This document shows positions 41,205 to 49,810 of a stretch of 64,000 nucleotides of DNA, one piece after another; position 1 is the first letter of the stretch; every line of letters starts with the position of its first letter. The position numbers and the translations under genes are program-made. Where the stretch lies: contig NZ_LGDG01000242.1 of the NCBI RefSeq assembly GCF_001279775.1, positions 28,342 through 92,341 on the forward strand, written 5' to 3'. Under the pieces are notes generated by a model that saw only the letters and a program-made list of their open reading frames with translations, had not been told where the DNA came from and did not search any database. The DNA comes from Streptomyces sp. MMG1533. GTDB lineage: Bacteria > Actinomycetota > Actinomycetes > Streptomycetales > Streptomycetaceae.

Positions 41205-42941
41205 ATGGACGCTGACGCCATCGAAGAGGGCCGCCGACGCTGGCAGGCCCGGTACGACGCTTCACGCACGCGCGAGGCGGCCGGGGCTTCGGGGGCGAAG
41301 CCCCCAAGGGATTGGACACGCACGACGCTCTCCGGGGACCCCGTGGAGCCGGTGTACGGGCCGCGCCCCGGGGACGCCTACGAGGGCTTCGAGCGGATCG
41401 GCTGGCCGGGGGAGTACCCCTTCACCCGCGGCCTGTACGCGACCGGTTACCGGGGGCGTACCTGGACCATCCGGCAGTTCGCCGGGTTCGGGAACGCCGA
41501 GCAGACCAACGAGCGCTACAAGATGATCCTCGCCAACGGCGGCGGAGGACTGTCCGTGGCCTTCGACATGCCGACGCTCATGGGCCGCGACTCCGACGAC
41601 CCGCGTTCGCTCGGCGAGGTCGGGCACTGCGGTGTCGCCATCGACTCGGCGGCGGACATGGAGGTCCTGTTCAAGGACATCCCGCTGAGCGACGTCACCA
41701 CCTCCATGACGATCTCCGGGCCCGCCGTGCCCGTCTTCTGCATGTACCTCGTCGCCGCCGAACGGCAGGGCGTCGACCCGGCCGTGCTCAACGGCACGCT
41801 CCAGACCGACATCTTCAAGGAGTACATCGCCCAGAAGGAGTGGCTCTTCCAGCCCGAGCCGCACCTGCGCCTCATCGGCGACCTGATGGAGTACTGCGCG
41901 TCCGGCATCCCCGCCTACAAGCCGCTGTCCGTCTCCGGCTACCACATCCGCGAAGCCGGCTCGACGGCCGCGCAGGAACTGGCGTACACGCTGGCGGACG
42001 GATTCGGGTACGTGGAGCTGGGGCTCTCGCGCGGGCTCGACGTCGATGTCTTCGCACCTGGTCTGTCCTTCTTCTTCGACGCGCACCTCGACTTCTTCGA
42101 GGAGATCGCCAAGTTCCGCGCGGCGCGCAGGATTTGGGCGCGGTGGATGCGGGACGTGTACGGCGCGCAGAGCGACAAGGCCCAGTGGCTGCGCTTCCAC
42201 ACCCAGACCGCCGGGGTCTCGCTGACCGCCCAGCAGCCGTACAACAACGTGGTGCGGACCGCCGTGGAGGCGCTGGCCGCCGTGCTCGGCGGCACCAACT
42301 CGCTGCACACCAACGCGCTGGACGAGACGCTGGCGTTGCCGAGCGAGCAGGCCGCCGAGATCGCCCTGCGCACGCAGCAGGTGCTGATGGAGGAGACCGG
42401 GGTCGCCAACGTGGCCGATCCGCTGGGCGGTTCGTGGTACGTCGAGCAGCTGACGGACCGGATCGAGGCGGAGGCCGAGAAGATCTTCGAGCAGATCAAG
42501 GAGCGGGGCCTCAGGGCGCACCCGGACGGGCAGCACCCCATCGGGCCGATCACCTCCGGGATCCTGCGCGGCATCGAGGACGGCTGGTTCACCGGCGAGA
42601 TCGCCGAGTCGGCCTTCCAGTACCAGCGCGCCCTGGAGAAGGGCGACAAGCGGGTCGTGGGGGTGAACGTCCACCACGGATCCGTCACCGGCGACCTGGA
42701 GATCCTGCGCGTCAGCCACGAGGTGGAGCGGGAGCAGGTACGGGAGCTGGGGGCACGGAAGGCCGCCCGGGACGAGGCCGGTGTGCGGGCCGCCCTGGAT
42801 GCGATGCTCGCGGCCGCGCGGGACGGCTCCAACATGATCGGGCCGATGCTGGACGCCGTACGGGCCGAGGCGACGCTGGGTGAGATCTGCGGGGTGCTGC
42901 GGGACGAGTGGGGGGTCTACACGGAGCCCGCCGGGTTCTGA
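41205..42941 (+). CDS. icmA: Isobutyryl-CoA mutase, large subunit
   Basis: A 578-residue adenosylcobalamin-dependent mutase subunit interconverting isobutyryl-CoA and n-butyryl-CoA. Methylmalonyl-CoA mutase has Tyr89 and Arg207 at the acyl site; here the matching residues are Phe92 (RQFAGFG) and Gln210 (YIAQKEW), the pair that defines isobutyryl-CoA mutase (Phe80 and Gln198 in known IcmA). The constant shift of 12 comes from an extra segment near residues 25-39. The B12-binding domain is absent, so a separate small subunit encoded elsewhere is required. Cofactor and guard proteins are encoded at 2.8 and 24.7 kb. Confidence 0.95.
   Translation: MDADAIEEGRRRWQARYDASRTREAAGASGAKPPRDWTRTTLSGDPVEPVYGPRPGDAYEGFERIGWPGEYPFTRGLYATGYRGRTWTIRQFAGFGNAEQTNERYKMILANGGGGLSVAFDMPTLMGRDSDDPRSLGEVGHCGVAIDSAADMEVLFKDIPLSDVTTSMTISGPAVPVFCMYLVAAERQGVDPAVLNGTLQTDIFKEYIAQKEWLFQPEPHLRLIGDLMEYCASGIPAYKPLSVSGYHIREAGSTAAQELAYTLADGFGYVELGLSRGLDVDVFAPGLSFFFDAHLDFFEEIAKFRAARRIWARWMRDVYGAQSDKAQWLRFHTQTAGVSLTAQQPYNNVVRTAVEALAAVLGGTNSLHTNALDETLALPSEQAAEIALRTQQVLMEETGVANVADPLGGSWYVEQLTDRIEAEAEKIFEQIKERGLRAHPDGQHPIGPITSGILRGIEDGWFTGEIAESAFQYQRALEKGDKRVVGVNVHHGSVTGDLEILRVSHEVEREQVRELGARKAARDEAGVRAALDAMLAAARDGSNMIGPMLDAVRAEATLGEICGVLRDEWGVYTEPAGF
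41283..41304. repeat. Palindromic insertion inside icmA
   Basis: GGGGCTTCG (41283-41291), GGGG loop, CGAAGCCCC (41296-41304): a perfect nine-base hairpin of the type normally found between Streptomyces genes. It lies in frame inside the variable N-terminal linker of icmA, adding about 12 codons without disrupting the enzyme core. Confidence 0.65.
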
Positions 42942-42943
42942 CG

Positions 42944-43561
42944 CTACGCGGCGCTGCCGAGACCCAGGAGCAGCATCCTCGTGAAGCTGCGCACCCACTC
43001 CTCGTCCGCAGGCTCCGCGCTCACCAGGGTGCGGTGGACCACCGCGCCCGCGACGATGTCGAAGATCAGGTCCACCGTGCGGGCGGCTTCCTCCGGGTTC
43101 GGCTCCGGGGGGAGTTCGCCGCGCGCCTGCGCCCGTGACCGGCCCTCCAGGACCAACCGCTTCTGGCGCTCCACGATCGACGCCCGGATGCGTTCGCGCA
43201 GTGCGTCGTCCCGTATCGACTCCGCGACCACCGCCATCAGGCCGCTCTTCGCCTCCGGCCGGGCGAGGATCGCCGCGAACTGCAGGACCACGCCCTCGAT
43301 GTCGGCGGCGAGGGTGCCGCGGTCGGGGAGCTCCAGCTCGTCGAAGAGTTCCGCCACCGCGTCGACGACGAGTTCGTTCTTGCCGGCCCACCGGCGGTAG
43401 AGGGTCGTCTTCGCCACCCCGGCCCTGGTCGCCACGTCTCCCAGGGTGAGTTTCGACCAGCCGAGCTCGACCAGGGCCTCCCGCGTCGCGGCCAGGATCG
43501 CGGCGTCCGCGGCGGCGCTGCGCGGACGCCCGGTGCGGCTGGCGGGGGTGCGGCTCTGCAT
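42944..43561 (-). CDS. TetR-family regulator convergent with icmA
   Basis: A 205-residue TetR protein. The DNA-binding part is clear (AILAATREALVELGWSKLTL, then AGVAKTTLYRRWAGKNELVV, residues 20-65), and the C-terminal domain matches the TetR_C class common for acyl-CoA or drug sensors. It ends two bases from the icmA stop. A 17-base TetR-style palindrome lies 84 bases upstream of its start. Confidence 0.88.
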   Translation of the reverse strand: MQSRTPASRTGRPRSAAADAAILAATREALVELGWSKLTLGDVATRAGVAKTTLYRRWAGKNELVVDAVAELFDELELPDRGTLAADIEGVVLQFAAILARPEAKSGLMAVVAESIRDDALRERIRASIVERQKRLVLEGRSRAQARGELPPEPNPEEAARTVDLIFDIVAGAVVHRTLVSAEPADEEWVRSFTRMLLLGLGSAA

Positions 43562-43644
43562 CCAACGACCATAACCGGCCGTTCCTGTGTCCCAGTGAGG
43601 GAGATCACCGGATGCCGCTGTTCCGGAGGCACTCGGTGCCATTA

Positions 43645-43661
43645 CGCTACGACTCGTAGCG
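43645..43661. promoter_or_regulatory. TetR-style palindrome CGCTACGA-C-TCGTAGCG
   Basis: Eight-base arms mirror perfectly around one C. Arms of the form CGCTACG are typical of Streptomyces TetR operators. The site lies upstream of the leftward tetR gene and 135 bases before the rightward thioredoxin-TPR gene, so either could be controlled. Confidence 0.55.
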
Positions 43662-43795
43662 AAAGCTCGTGACGGACGTACACGAGCGACGCACACGCAC
43701 GGCGTGGGGTGGGGACCCGGCGCCGAACACCCGAAGGCATGACCGGCTTTCACCACGCTTTTCACATGGGCGCGCGAACGGGGGAGGATGTACGC

Positions 43796-44776
43796 ATGCA
43801 GCCACGGAACATGTCCATGAGCGGAGTCGTAGACCTCGCCGCGGTGAAAGCGGCCCAGGAGGCCAAGGCCAAGGCGGAGCAGGCGCGGGCCGAAGCCGCC
43901 CGGCAGGGCGGCGGCGCCGGTGGCGCCTCGCCGGCCGATCTCGTCATCGACGTCGATGAAGCAGGGTTCGAGCGGGATGTCCTGCAGCGGTCCGCCGAAG
44001 TGCCCGTCGTCATCGACTTCTGGGCCGAGTGGTGCCAGCCCTGCAAGCAGCTGAGCCCCGTCCTGGAGCGGCTCGCCGTCGAGTACAACGGACGCTTCGT
44101 CCTCGCCAAGATCGACGTAGACGCCAACCAGATGCTGATGCAGCAGTTCGGGATCCAGGGCATCCCGGCCGTCTTCGCGGTGGTCGCCGGGCAGGCGCTG
44201 CCGCTCTTCCAGGGTGCCGCCGGTGAGGCGCAGATCCGGCAGACCCTGGACCAGCTGGTGGAGGTGGCGGAGCAGCGTTTCGGGCTCACCGGTCTGACCG
44301 TCGACCCCGACGCCGCGCCGGGTGCCGTCGCGGAGGCCGCTCCCGCCATGCCCGCGGGGCCGTACGACGCGCTCCTCGAAGCCGCCGTACACGCCCTGGA
44401 CGCGGGGGACTTCGGCGGTGCGGTCCAGGCGTACAAGAACGTACTGAGCGACGACCCGGGCAACAGCGAGGCCAAACTGGGCCTGGCCCAGGCCGAGTTG
44501 CTCCATCGCGTGCAGGGGATGGACCCGCAGCAGGTGCGCAAGGACGCGGCCGACAAGCCTGCCGACGCCGAGGCGCAGATCGCCGCCGCCGACCTGGATC
44601 TGGTGGGCGGGCACGTGGAGGACGCGTTCGGGCGGCTGATCGAGACCGTGCAGCGCACTGTGGGTGACGACCGGGATGCCGTACGTCTTCGGCTGCTGGA
44701 GCTGTTCGAGGTCGTCGGCGGCGACGATCCGCGGGTGGCGGCGGCGCGCAGGGCGCTGGCGCGCGCCCTGTTCTGA
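43796..44776 (+). CDS. Thioredoxin-domain protein with TPR tail (YbbN/CnoX-like)
   Basis: A 326-residue protein. A charged N-terminal helix (about 15-40) precedes a thioredoxin fold with the active site WCQPC (Cys80, Cys83) and cis-Pro loop GIPAVFAV. The C-terminal 150 residues are TPR-like helices. The arrangement matches the CnoX/YbbN family of redox co-chaperones; the redox-active CxxC is intact. ATG 43796 has the ribosome site GGGGGAGG eight bases upstream. Confidence 0.88.
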   Translation: MQPRNMSMSGVVDLAAVKAAQEAKAKAEQARAEAARQGGGAGGASPADLVIDVDEAGFERDVLQRSAEVPVVIDFWAEWCQPCKQLSPVLERLAVEYNGRFVLAKIDVDANQMLMQQFGIQGIPAVFAVVAGQALPLFQGAAGEAQIRQTLDQLVEVAEQRFGLTGLTVDPDAAPGAVAEAAPAMPAGPYDALLEAAVHALDAGDFGGAVQAYKNVLSDDPGNSEAKLGLAQAELLHRVQGMDPQQVRKDAADKPADAEAQIAAADLDLVGGHVEDAFGRLIETVQRTVGDDRDAVRLRLLELFEVVGGDDPRVAAARRALARALF

Positions 44777-45426
44777 CCGGGGCGGGAGGCCGGTTCTGAC
44801 CAGTCCCTAAACGTCACGGCATGTGATGCCCGAGTGAAAGATTGGCCGACACGAGGCCAGTGCGGCCGCGCTTTACCAAATCTTGGTAATCGCGGCCGCT
44901 GTTACTTGGAGTAAGTCCGGGCCGTTGATCTGTCGGAATCTGTCCAACGATCAATGGTTTTGTCCGACCACCATCTGACACCCAGCGTTGTCGACCGAGA
45001 CCCGCGGGTCGTTGTTCGGTTATCCGGCCGTTACTAGCGAGTAACGAACCCCCTTGTGTCGGCGGCGAGAATGCACCACGATCGGCGACGCTCGGTCCAT
45101 TCCCGTACCCCGACAGCCGGTTGGGTCGACGGGAACCCAGGGTCCCCACCGAGTAGGGCCGACGGCAGTGGAGTCGGCTCTTGGGCAGGGGGGTCTTCGC
45201 CGTCTCGGCGAAGCCTGTCCAGCAAGGTTGTGCGTGATGCGTGTCAGGCGCGACCAGTGGTTGTCGCTCGGGGGTGATCGCCGGTGATTCGGGTGCGGTT
45301 CGCGCCTCCGAGCGCGGGCGCTCCCCTTCCCGAGGACGTAGCACTTCTCCCATCCCTGCCCGGCTGAGCCGTCTCATCGACAGGGGCAGTCAGGGCCAGG
45401 AGATGTACGTCCGAGAAGGAGGAAAT
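44777..45426. promoter_or_regulatory. 650-bp regulatory region with several distinct palindromes
   Basis: No convincing gene lies here. At 44862-44899 a nine-base GC stem (GCGGCCGCG and its complement) encloses TTACCAA-ATC-TTGGTAA in frame with the same axis. TTACT-TGG-AGTAA follows at 44902-44914. A perfect 18-base dyad CGTTACT-AGCG-AGTAACG lies at 45029-45046. TTGATC and GATCAA flank 44925-44954. The last 380 bases before the DUF6230 gene show no further dyads but a very strong ribosome site (GAAGGAGGAA). Several repressors probably converge on this promoter. Confidence 0.6.
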
Positions 45427-46071
45427 ATGGAGTCCCAGGTGCGTGGCGGGACCAGATGGAAGCGGTTCGCTGTGGTCATGGTGCCCAGCGTCGCCGCGGC
45501 CGCGGCTGTGGGTGTCGGGCTTGCGCAGGGTGCGCTGGCCGCGTCGTTCAGCGTGTCCGGCCAGGAATTCAAGGTGTCGGCGGGACATCTGCACGGTGAG
45601 GGCTTCGCCCAGTACGGCGGTATCGACACCGGTTACACGTCGACCGATGGCAAGACCAAGACGGTTCGCCCCGTCGCGATCTCGTCGTTCCAGACCGCCG
45701 AGATCACCAAGATGTGCCAGTCGGTCAAGACGGAGATCCCCCTCATAGGGAAGACGATCTACCTCCGTCTCGACGCCGGGCCGGACGCAGATCACAAGGT
45801 CGAGGCCAAGAACCTCTACATCGACGTCGCCCAGCTCGACGCCGACGCGACGTTCAACAACATCGACATCGGTGTTGCGGTCCAGGACCAGACCAAGGGC
45901 CCTGCCGTCAAGAAGGGCGACAACGTCCTGCCTGGCGGCTTCGCCCAGCAGGCCGACTCTGCCGACCTGACGAAGGTCGAGCAGACGGCGTGGGCGACCA
46001 CTGCCGGCACCTTCAAGCTCAGCGGCCTGAAGATGCGTCTCGGTACCGACTCCAAGATGGAGTGCTTCTGA
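45427..46071 (+). CDS. DUF6230 secreted or membrane-anchored protein
   Basis: A 214-residue protein with one N-terminal hydrophobic segment (about 13-38, FAVVMVPSVAAAAAVGVGLA) that can be a signal or anchor. A predicted beta-rich extracellular domain follows with two Cys (MCQSV and the terminal MECF) that could form a disulfide. It belongs to the actinobacterial DUF6230 family, whose genes sit beside DUF6114 genes as here. Function is unknown. It has one of the strongest ribosome sites in the window. Confidence 0.87.
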   Translation: MESQVRGGTRWKRFAVVMVPSVAAAAAVGVGLAQGALAASFSVSGQEFKVSAGHLHGEGFAQYGGIDTGYTSTDGKTKTVRPVAISSFQTAEITKMCQSVKTEIPLIGKTIYLRLDAGPDADHKVEAKNLYIDVAQLDADATFNNIDIGVAVQDQTKGPAVKKGDNVLPGGFAQQADSADLTKVEQTAWATTAGTFKLSGLKMRLGTDSKMECF

Positions 46072-46262
46072 CGGCTTCGGCCGCAGGGGCGTCCTTGGAC
46101 AGCTGAGCTGCCCATGGGGGCGGGGGAGTTCATCGCTTCTCCGCCCCGCACGTCCGGCTCGACGCCTCGCGCCGGGCACTTGAACATACCCAGACTTCCG
46201 GCTTCTCCATGCCTACGGCCGAGCCGGTACGTACATCATCCGGACCCAGGGAGCTGTTTTCC

Positions 46263-46862
46263 ATGAGTGCCGAGACTCCGGTCCAGAGCGCCGGGACGTT
46301 CACCCGGTTGCGTCTGCGATTCCGTGACTGGCGGGGCACCCGGCCGTTCTGGGCAGGCCTCTTCACCCTGCTCGGCGGGGTGCCGATCGCCTACTTCCCG
46401 TACGCCACCCTCAAGTTGGGCACCATGTCGCTCGCCATGGCGACCACGGCGGGTGCCGGCTCCCTCATCATCGGTGTACTGCTGTTCACGCTGGGCCTGA
46501 CCATGTGGTTCCAGCAGGCCACGCGCGTCTTCGCAGGCGTCGCCGCGATCGTCCTCGCCCTGGTGTCCCTGGTGGTCTCCAACATCGGCGGGTTCATCAT
46601 CGGCTTCCTGCTCGGGATGCTCGGCGGCGCGCTCGCCATCTCGTGGGCGCCGGGCAAGGCGGAGGCGGCGGGCGCCGGACAGGGCGACGCGGACAAGGGC
46701 CCCTCGACAGAGGGCGCCACGCCTCCCGGCAGCGCCGCGGGCGAGTTCGGTGAGCCGGGGGAGCCGCGCTTCGCGCAGGACCCCGCGACCGGCGGTCCGA
46801 CGGACCGCACACCCGAAGCTGCCTTGGCCGACGACTCGAACGGGGGGTACCGTGTCGGCTGA
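46263..46862 (+). CDS. DUF6114 integral membrane protein
   Basis: A 199-residue protein with four membrane helices in residues 28-130 (WAGLFTLLGGVPIAYFPY, AGAGSLIIGVLLFTLGLTMW, FAGVAAIVLALVSLVVSNIG, FIIGFLLGMLGGALAISW) and a polar disordered tail. ATG 46263 was chosen; a frame extension to 46209 lacks a ribosome site. Its stop overlaps the start of the next gene by 11 bases. It is probably the membrane partner of the DUF6230 protein. Confidence 0.86.
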   Translation: MSAETPVQSAGTFTRLRLRFRDWRGTRPFWAGLFTLLGGVPIAYFPYATLKLGTMSLAMATTAGAGSLIIGVLLFTLGLTMWFQQATRVFAGVAAIVLALVSLVVSNIGGFIIGFLLGMLGGALAISWAPGKAEAAGAGQGDADKGPSTEGATPPGSAAGEFGEPGEPRFAQDPATGGPTDRTPEAALADDSNGGYRVG

Positions 46863-48174
46863 CGAGATCGGCGGCGAGAGTCCCGCGGCTTCGGGCGGGG
46901 CGAGAACGGGTCCTCGTCACGCCGCGCCCAAGAAGCCGCTGTTCACCAGGTTCCACATGCCGGCCGGCAAGGCGATAGCCATGGCGGCGATGCCGACGGC
47001 GGTCCTCATGGGCATCGGGTTCACGCCGACCCTCGCGCTCGCCGACGAGCAGCCGACCTCGAAGAGCCTGACGGCCGACGAGTACAAGGACTGCCTCGAG
47101 GCCCTCGACGAGGACGGCGCGTCCGCCTCGGGCACGCCGTCGCCGTCCGCGTCGACGAGCGACGACGCCTCGACGGACGACGACAAGGGCGACGCGGCGG
47201 AGCCGAGCCCCTCGGCGACGTCCTCCTCGGACTCGGGCAACTCGGGCTCGGGTGACTCCTCTTCGTCGGATTCAGGTTCCGACGACAAGGCCGACCCCAC
47301 CCCGTCCGCCTCGGCCTCGCCGAGCAAGGAGAGCAACTCCTCCTCCGGCGACACCGCCACGGCGAGCCCCTCGCCGTCCGACAGCGGGGGCAACCTGCTG
47401 GAGGACATAGGCGACGCGATCACCGGCATCTTCACGGGCGGTGACGCGGCGTCGGAGAGCGCGAGCCCGACACCGACCGCGTCCCCCTCCGCCTCGGAGA
47501 GCACGGGCGGCACGGACGGCGCGGACACCTCCGACGCCGTCAAGGAGACGACCGAGAAGGTCACCGGCACGGTCGACGACACCGTGAAGGACACGACCGA
47601 CACGGCGACGAAGGCGGCCGAGGACGCCACGAAGGCGGCGGAGGAGGCGGCCGAGGACGCCACGGCCACTCCCAGCCCCTCCGCGAGCTCCACGACGGAC
47701 GCCGAGGACTGCCCGGCCGCCACCGAGGCCGAGGGCGACGTCGACAACAAGATCGCGGTTGCGGACGATCCCTGGTACCTGGAGGCCAGTTCGCTGACGC
47801 TGAAGGGCGCGGACTACCAGGGCGTCGTCGAGGTGAAGACGGCCAGCGGCAAGACCAAGAAGGTCCTGAAGTACGTGGTCTCCGGCGGCACCGACATCGG
47901 CGACCTGCACCAGCTGGTCAAGGAGCACGACAAGACCTACCACGTACAGGCGGGCAAGGGCACGACCTCCACGATCACCGACGGCGACACGGTGATGTAC
48001 ACCGAGAGCATCTCCGGCAACCTGTTCGGCCTGATCCCGATCACGTTCGACCCGGAGAACCCGCCCCCGCTGAACATCCCGCTGATCTACTTCACCAACG
48101 TGAAGATCACCCAGGCCGCCCAGTTCGGCGGAACGCTGCACGTCCCCGGGATGCAGCAGTACACGACCGACTGA
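46852..48174 (+). CDS. Secreted Ser/Thr/Asp-rich surface protein
   Basis: A 440-residue protein with an internal signal-like segment (about 45-63, AIAMAAMPTAVLMGIGFTP). A low-complexity stretch (about 85-300) of Ser/Thr/Asp/Pro with coiled Lys/Glu/Ala patches (DTATKAAEDATKAAEEA) follows. The C-terminal folded domain of about 140 residues (VADDPWYLEASSLTLKGADY to the end) echoes the DUF6230 beta pattern. GTG 46852 has GGGGGG upstream. It is the third gene of an operon and may be exported or displayed by its two partners. Confidence 0.82.
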   Translation: MSADEIGGESPAASGGARTGPRHAAPKKPLFTRFHMPAGKAIAMAAMPTAVLMGIGFTPTLALADEQPTSKSLTADEYKDCLEALDEDGASASGTPSPSASTSDDASTDDDKGDAAEPSPSATSSSDSGNSGSGDSSSSDSGSDDKADPTPSASASPSKESNSSSGDTATASPSPSDSGGNLLEDIGDAITGIFTGGDAASESASPTPTASPSASESTGGTDGADTSDAVKETTEKVTGTVDDTVKDTTDTATKAAEDATKAAEEAAEDATATPSPSASSTTDAEDCPAATEAEGDVDNKIAVADDPWYLEASSLTLKGADYQGVVEVKTASGKTKKVLKYVVSGGTDIGDLHQLVKEHDKTYHVQAGKGTTSTITDGDTVMYTESISGNLFGLIPITFDPENPPPLNIPLIYFTNVKITQAAQFGGTLHVPGMQQYTTD

Positions 48175-48207
48175 GGCCGCCACAAGCCCGTTCGGGAGCC
48201 GCACACA

Positions 48208-48245
48208 GCTGAGGGCGCCCCCTGGCCACAGGGGGCGCCCTCAGC
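48208..48245. terminator. Strong 17-bp-stem terminator
   Basis: GCTGAGGGCGCCCCCTG (48208-48224) pairs perfectly with 48229-48245 around the loop GCCA, between the convergent secreted-protein gene and pyk. A second, weaker stem from AGGGCCCTT and AAGGGCC follows at about 48254-48282. Confidence 0.85.
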
Positions 48246-48305
48246 GCCGTACAGGGCCCTTCACGTCCTTCAAGGGCCGGGCCGCAAAGGACCCTTGGGG
48301 GACCG

Positions 48306-49736
48306 TCAGTCGCGTGCGCCGCCGCCGAGGTGGTGGACGCGGAGCATGTTGGTGGTGCCGGAGACGCCGGGGGGCGATCCGGCCGTGATGATGACGGTGT
48401 CGCCCGGGTTGAAGCGCCCGGTCTTGGTGATCTCCTGGTCGACCAGCTCGACCATCTCGTCGGTGCTGGCCACGAACGGCACGACGTGCGACTCGACGCC
48501 CCAGCTGAGCGTCAGCTGGTTGCGGGTGGACTCGTCCGTGGTGAACGCGATGATCGGCTGGACCGCGCGGTAGCGCGAGAGGCGGCGGGCGGTGTCGCCG
48601 GACTGGGTGAAGGCCACCAGGCCGCGGCCGCCGAGGAAGTCGGCGATCTCGCAGGCGGCACGGGCGACCGAACCACCCTGCGTACGCGGCTTCTTGCCGG
48701 GGACCAGCGGCTGCAGGCCCTTCGACATCAGCTCCTGCTCCGCAGCCGTGACGATCTTCGACATCGTCTTGACCGTCTCGATCGGGTACGCGCCCACGGA
48801 GGACTCCGCCGACAGCATGACCGCGTCCGCGCCGTCCAGGATCGCGTTGGCCACGTCGGAGGCCTCGGCGCGGGTCGGACGGGAGTTGGTGATCATCGAC
48901 TCCATCATCTGGGTCGCCACGATCACCGGCTTGGCGTTGCGCCGGCACAGTTCGATCAGGCGCTTCTGCACCATGGGGACCTTCTCGAGCGGGTACTCGA
49001 CGGCCAGGTCGCCACGGGCCACCATCACGGCGTCGAACGCCGCGACGACGTCCTCCATGTTCTCCACCGCCTGCGGCTTCTCCACCTTGGCGATGACGGG
49101 GACCCGGCGGCCCTCCTCGTCCATCACCTTGTGGACGTCCGAGACGTCCTTCGCGTCCCGCACGAAGGACAGCGCGACCATGTCGCAGCCCATGCGCAGC
49201 GCGAAGCGCAGGTCCTCGACGTCCTTCTCGGACAGTGCCGGGACGTTCACGGCCGCGCCGGGCAGGTTGATGCCCTTGTGGTCGGAGACGACACCGCCCT
49301 CGATGACGATCGTCTTCACCTGGTGGCCTTCGACCTCGGTGACCTTCAGCTCGACGTTGCCGTCGTTGATGAGGATCTGGTCGCCCTTGGTCACGTCACC
49401 GGGCAGGCCCTTGTAGGTCGTACCGCAGATGTGCCGGTCACCGGGCACGTCCTCGGTGGTGATGACGAACTCGTCACCACGCTCCAGCTCGACCGGGCCT
49501 TCGGCGAAGGTCTCCAGGCGGATCTTCGGGCCCTGCAGGTCGGCGAGGACGCCGATGGCGCGGCCGGTCTCCTTGGAGGCGGCGCGGACACGGTCGTACC
49601 GCCCCTGGTGTTCGGCGTGCGAGCCGTGGCTGAAGTTGAAGCGGGCCACGTTCATGCCGGCTTCGATCAGCGCAACGAGCTGATCGTGGGAGTCGACCGC
49701 GGGGCCGAGAGTGCAAACGATTTTCGAACGGCGCAT
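48306..49736 (-). CDS. pyk: Pyruvate kinase
   Basis: A 476-residue glycolytic enzyme making pyruvate and ATP. It shows the N-terminal MRRSKIVCTLGPAVD and NFSHGSHAEH, with the substrate-phosphate Arg/Asn/Ser set. The signature VIAKVEKPQAVENMEDVV contains the catalytic Lys and Glu, and the metal-binding region VARGDLAVEYPLEKVPMVQK follows. The C-terminal allosteric domain contains SGDTARRLSRYRAVQPIIAF. Its place beside ackA, pta and pfkA corresponds to S. coelicolor SCO5423 (pyk2). Together they form a glycolysis-to-acetate block. Confidence 0.95.
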   Translation of the reverse strand: MRRSKIVCTLGPAVDSHDQLVALIEAGMNVARFNFSHGSHAEHQGRYDRVRAASKETGRAIGVLADLQGPKIRLETFAEGPVELERGDEFVITTEDVPGDRHICGTTYKGLPGDVTKGDQILINDGNVELKVTEVEGHQVKTIVIEGGVVSDHKGINLPGAAVNVPALSEKDVEDLRFALRMGCDMVALSFVRDAKDVSDVHKVMDEEGRRVPVIAKVEKPQAVENMEDVVAAFDAVMVARGDLAVEYPLEKVPMVQKRLIELCRRNAKPVIVATQMMESMITNSRPTRAEASDVANAILDGADAVMLSAESSVGAYPIETVKTMSKIVTAAEQELMSKGLQPLVPGKKPRTQGGSVARAACEIADFLGGRGLVAFTQSGDTARRLSRYRAVQPIIAFTTDESTRNQLTLSWGVESHVVPFVASTDEMVELVDQEITKTGRFNPGDTVIITAGSPPGVSGTTNMLRVHHLGGGARD

Positions 49737-49810
49737 GGGGGCGATCCTATCGGTTTGTTTCGCTACGGAATATTCCGTCTGGCGGAAGATACAAATGGGC
49801 GGGCGGGCGC

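Noticed and set aside
44777..45377. Minus-strand frame of 187 codons in the long regulatory gap
   Set aside because: It runs through all the palindromes, has irregular codon use and no ribosome site, so it was treated as non-coding.
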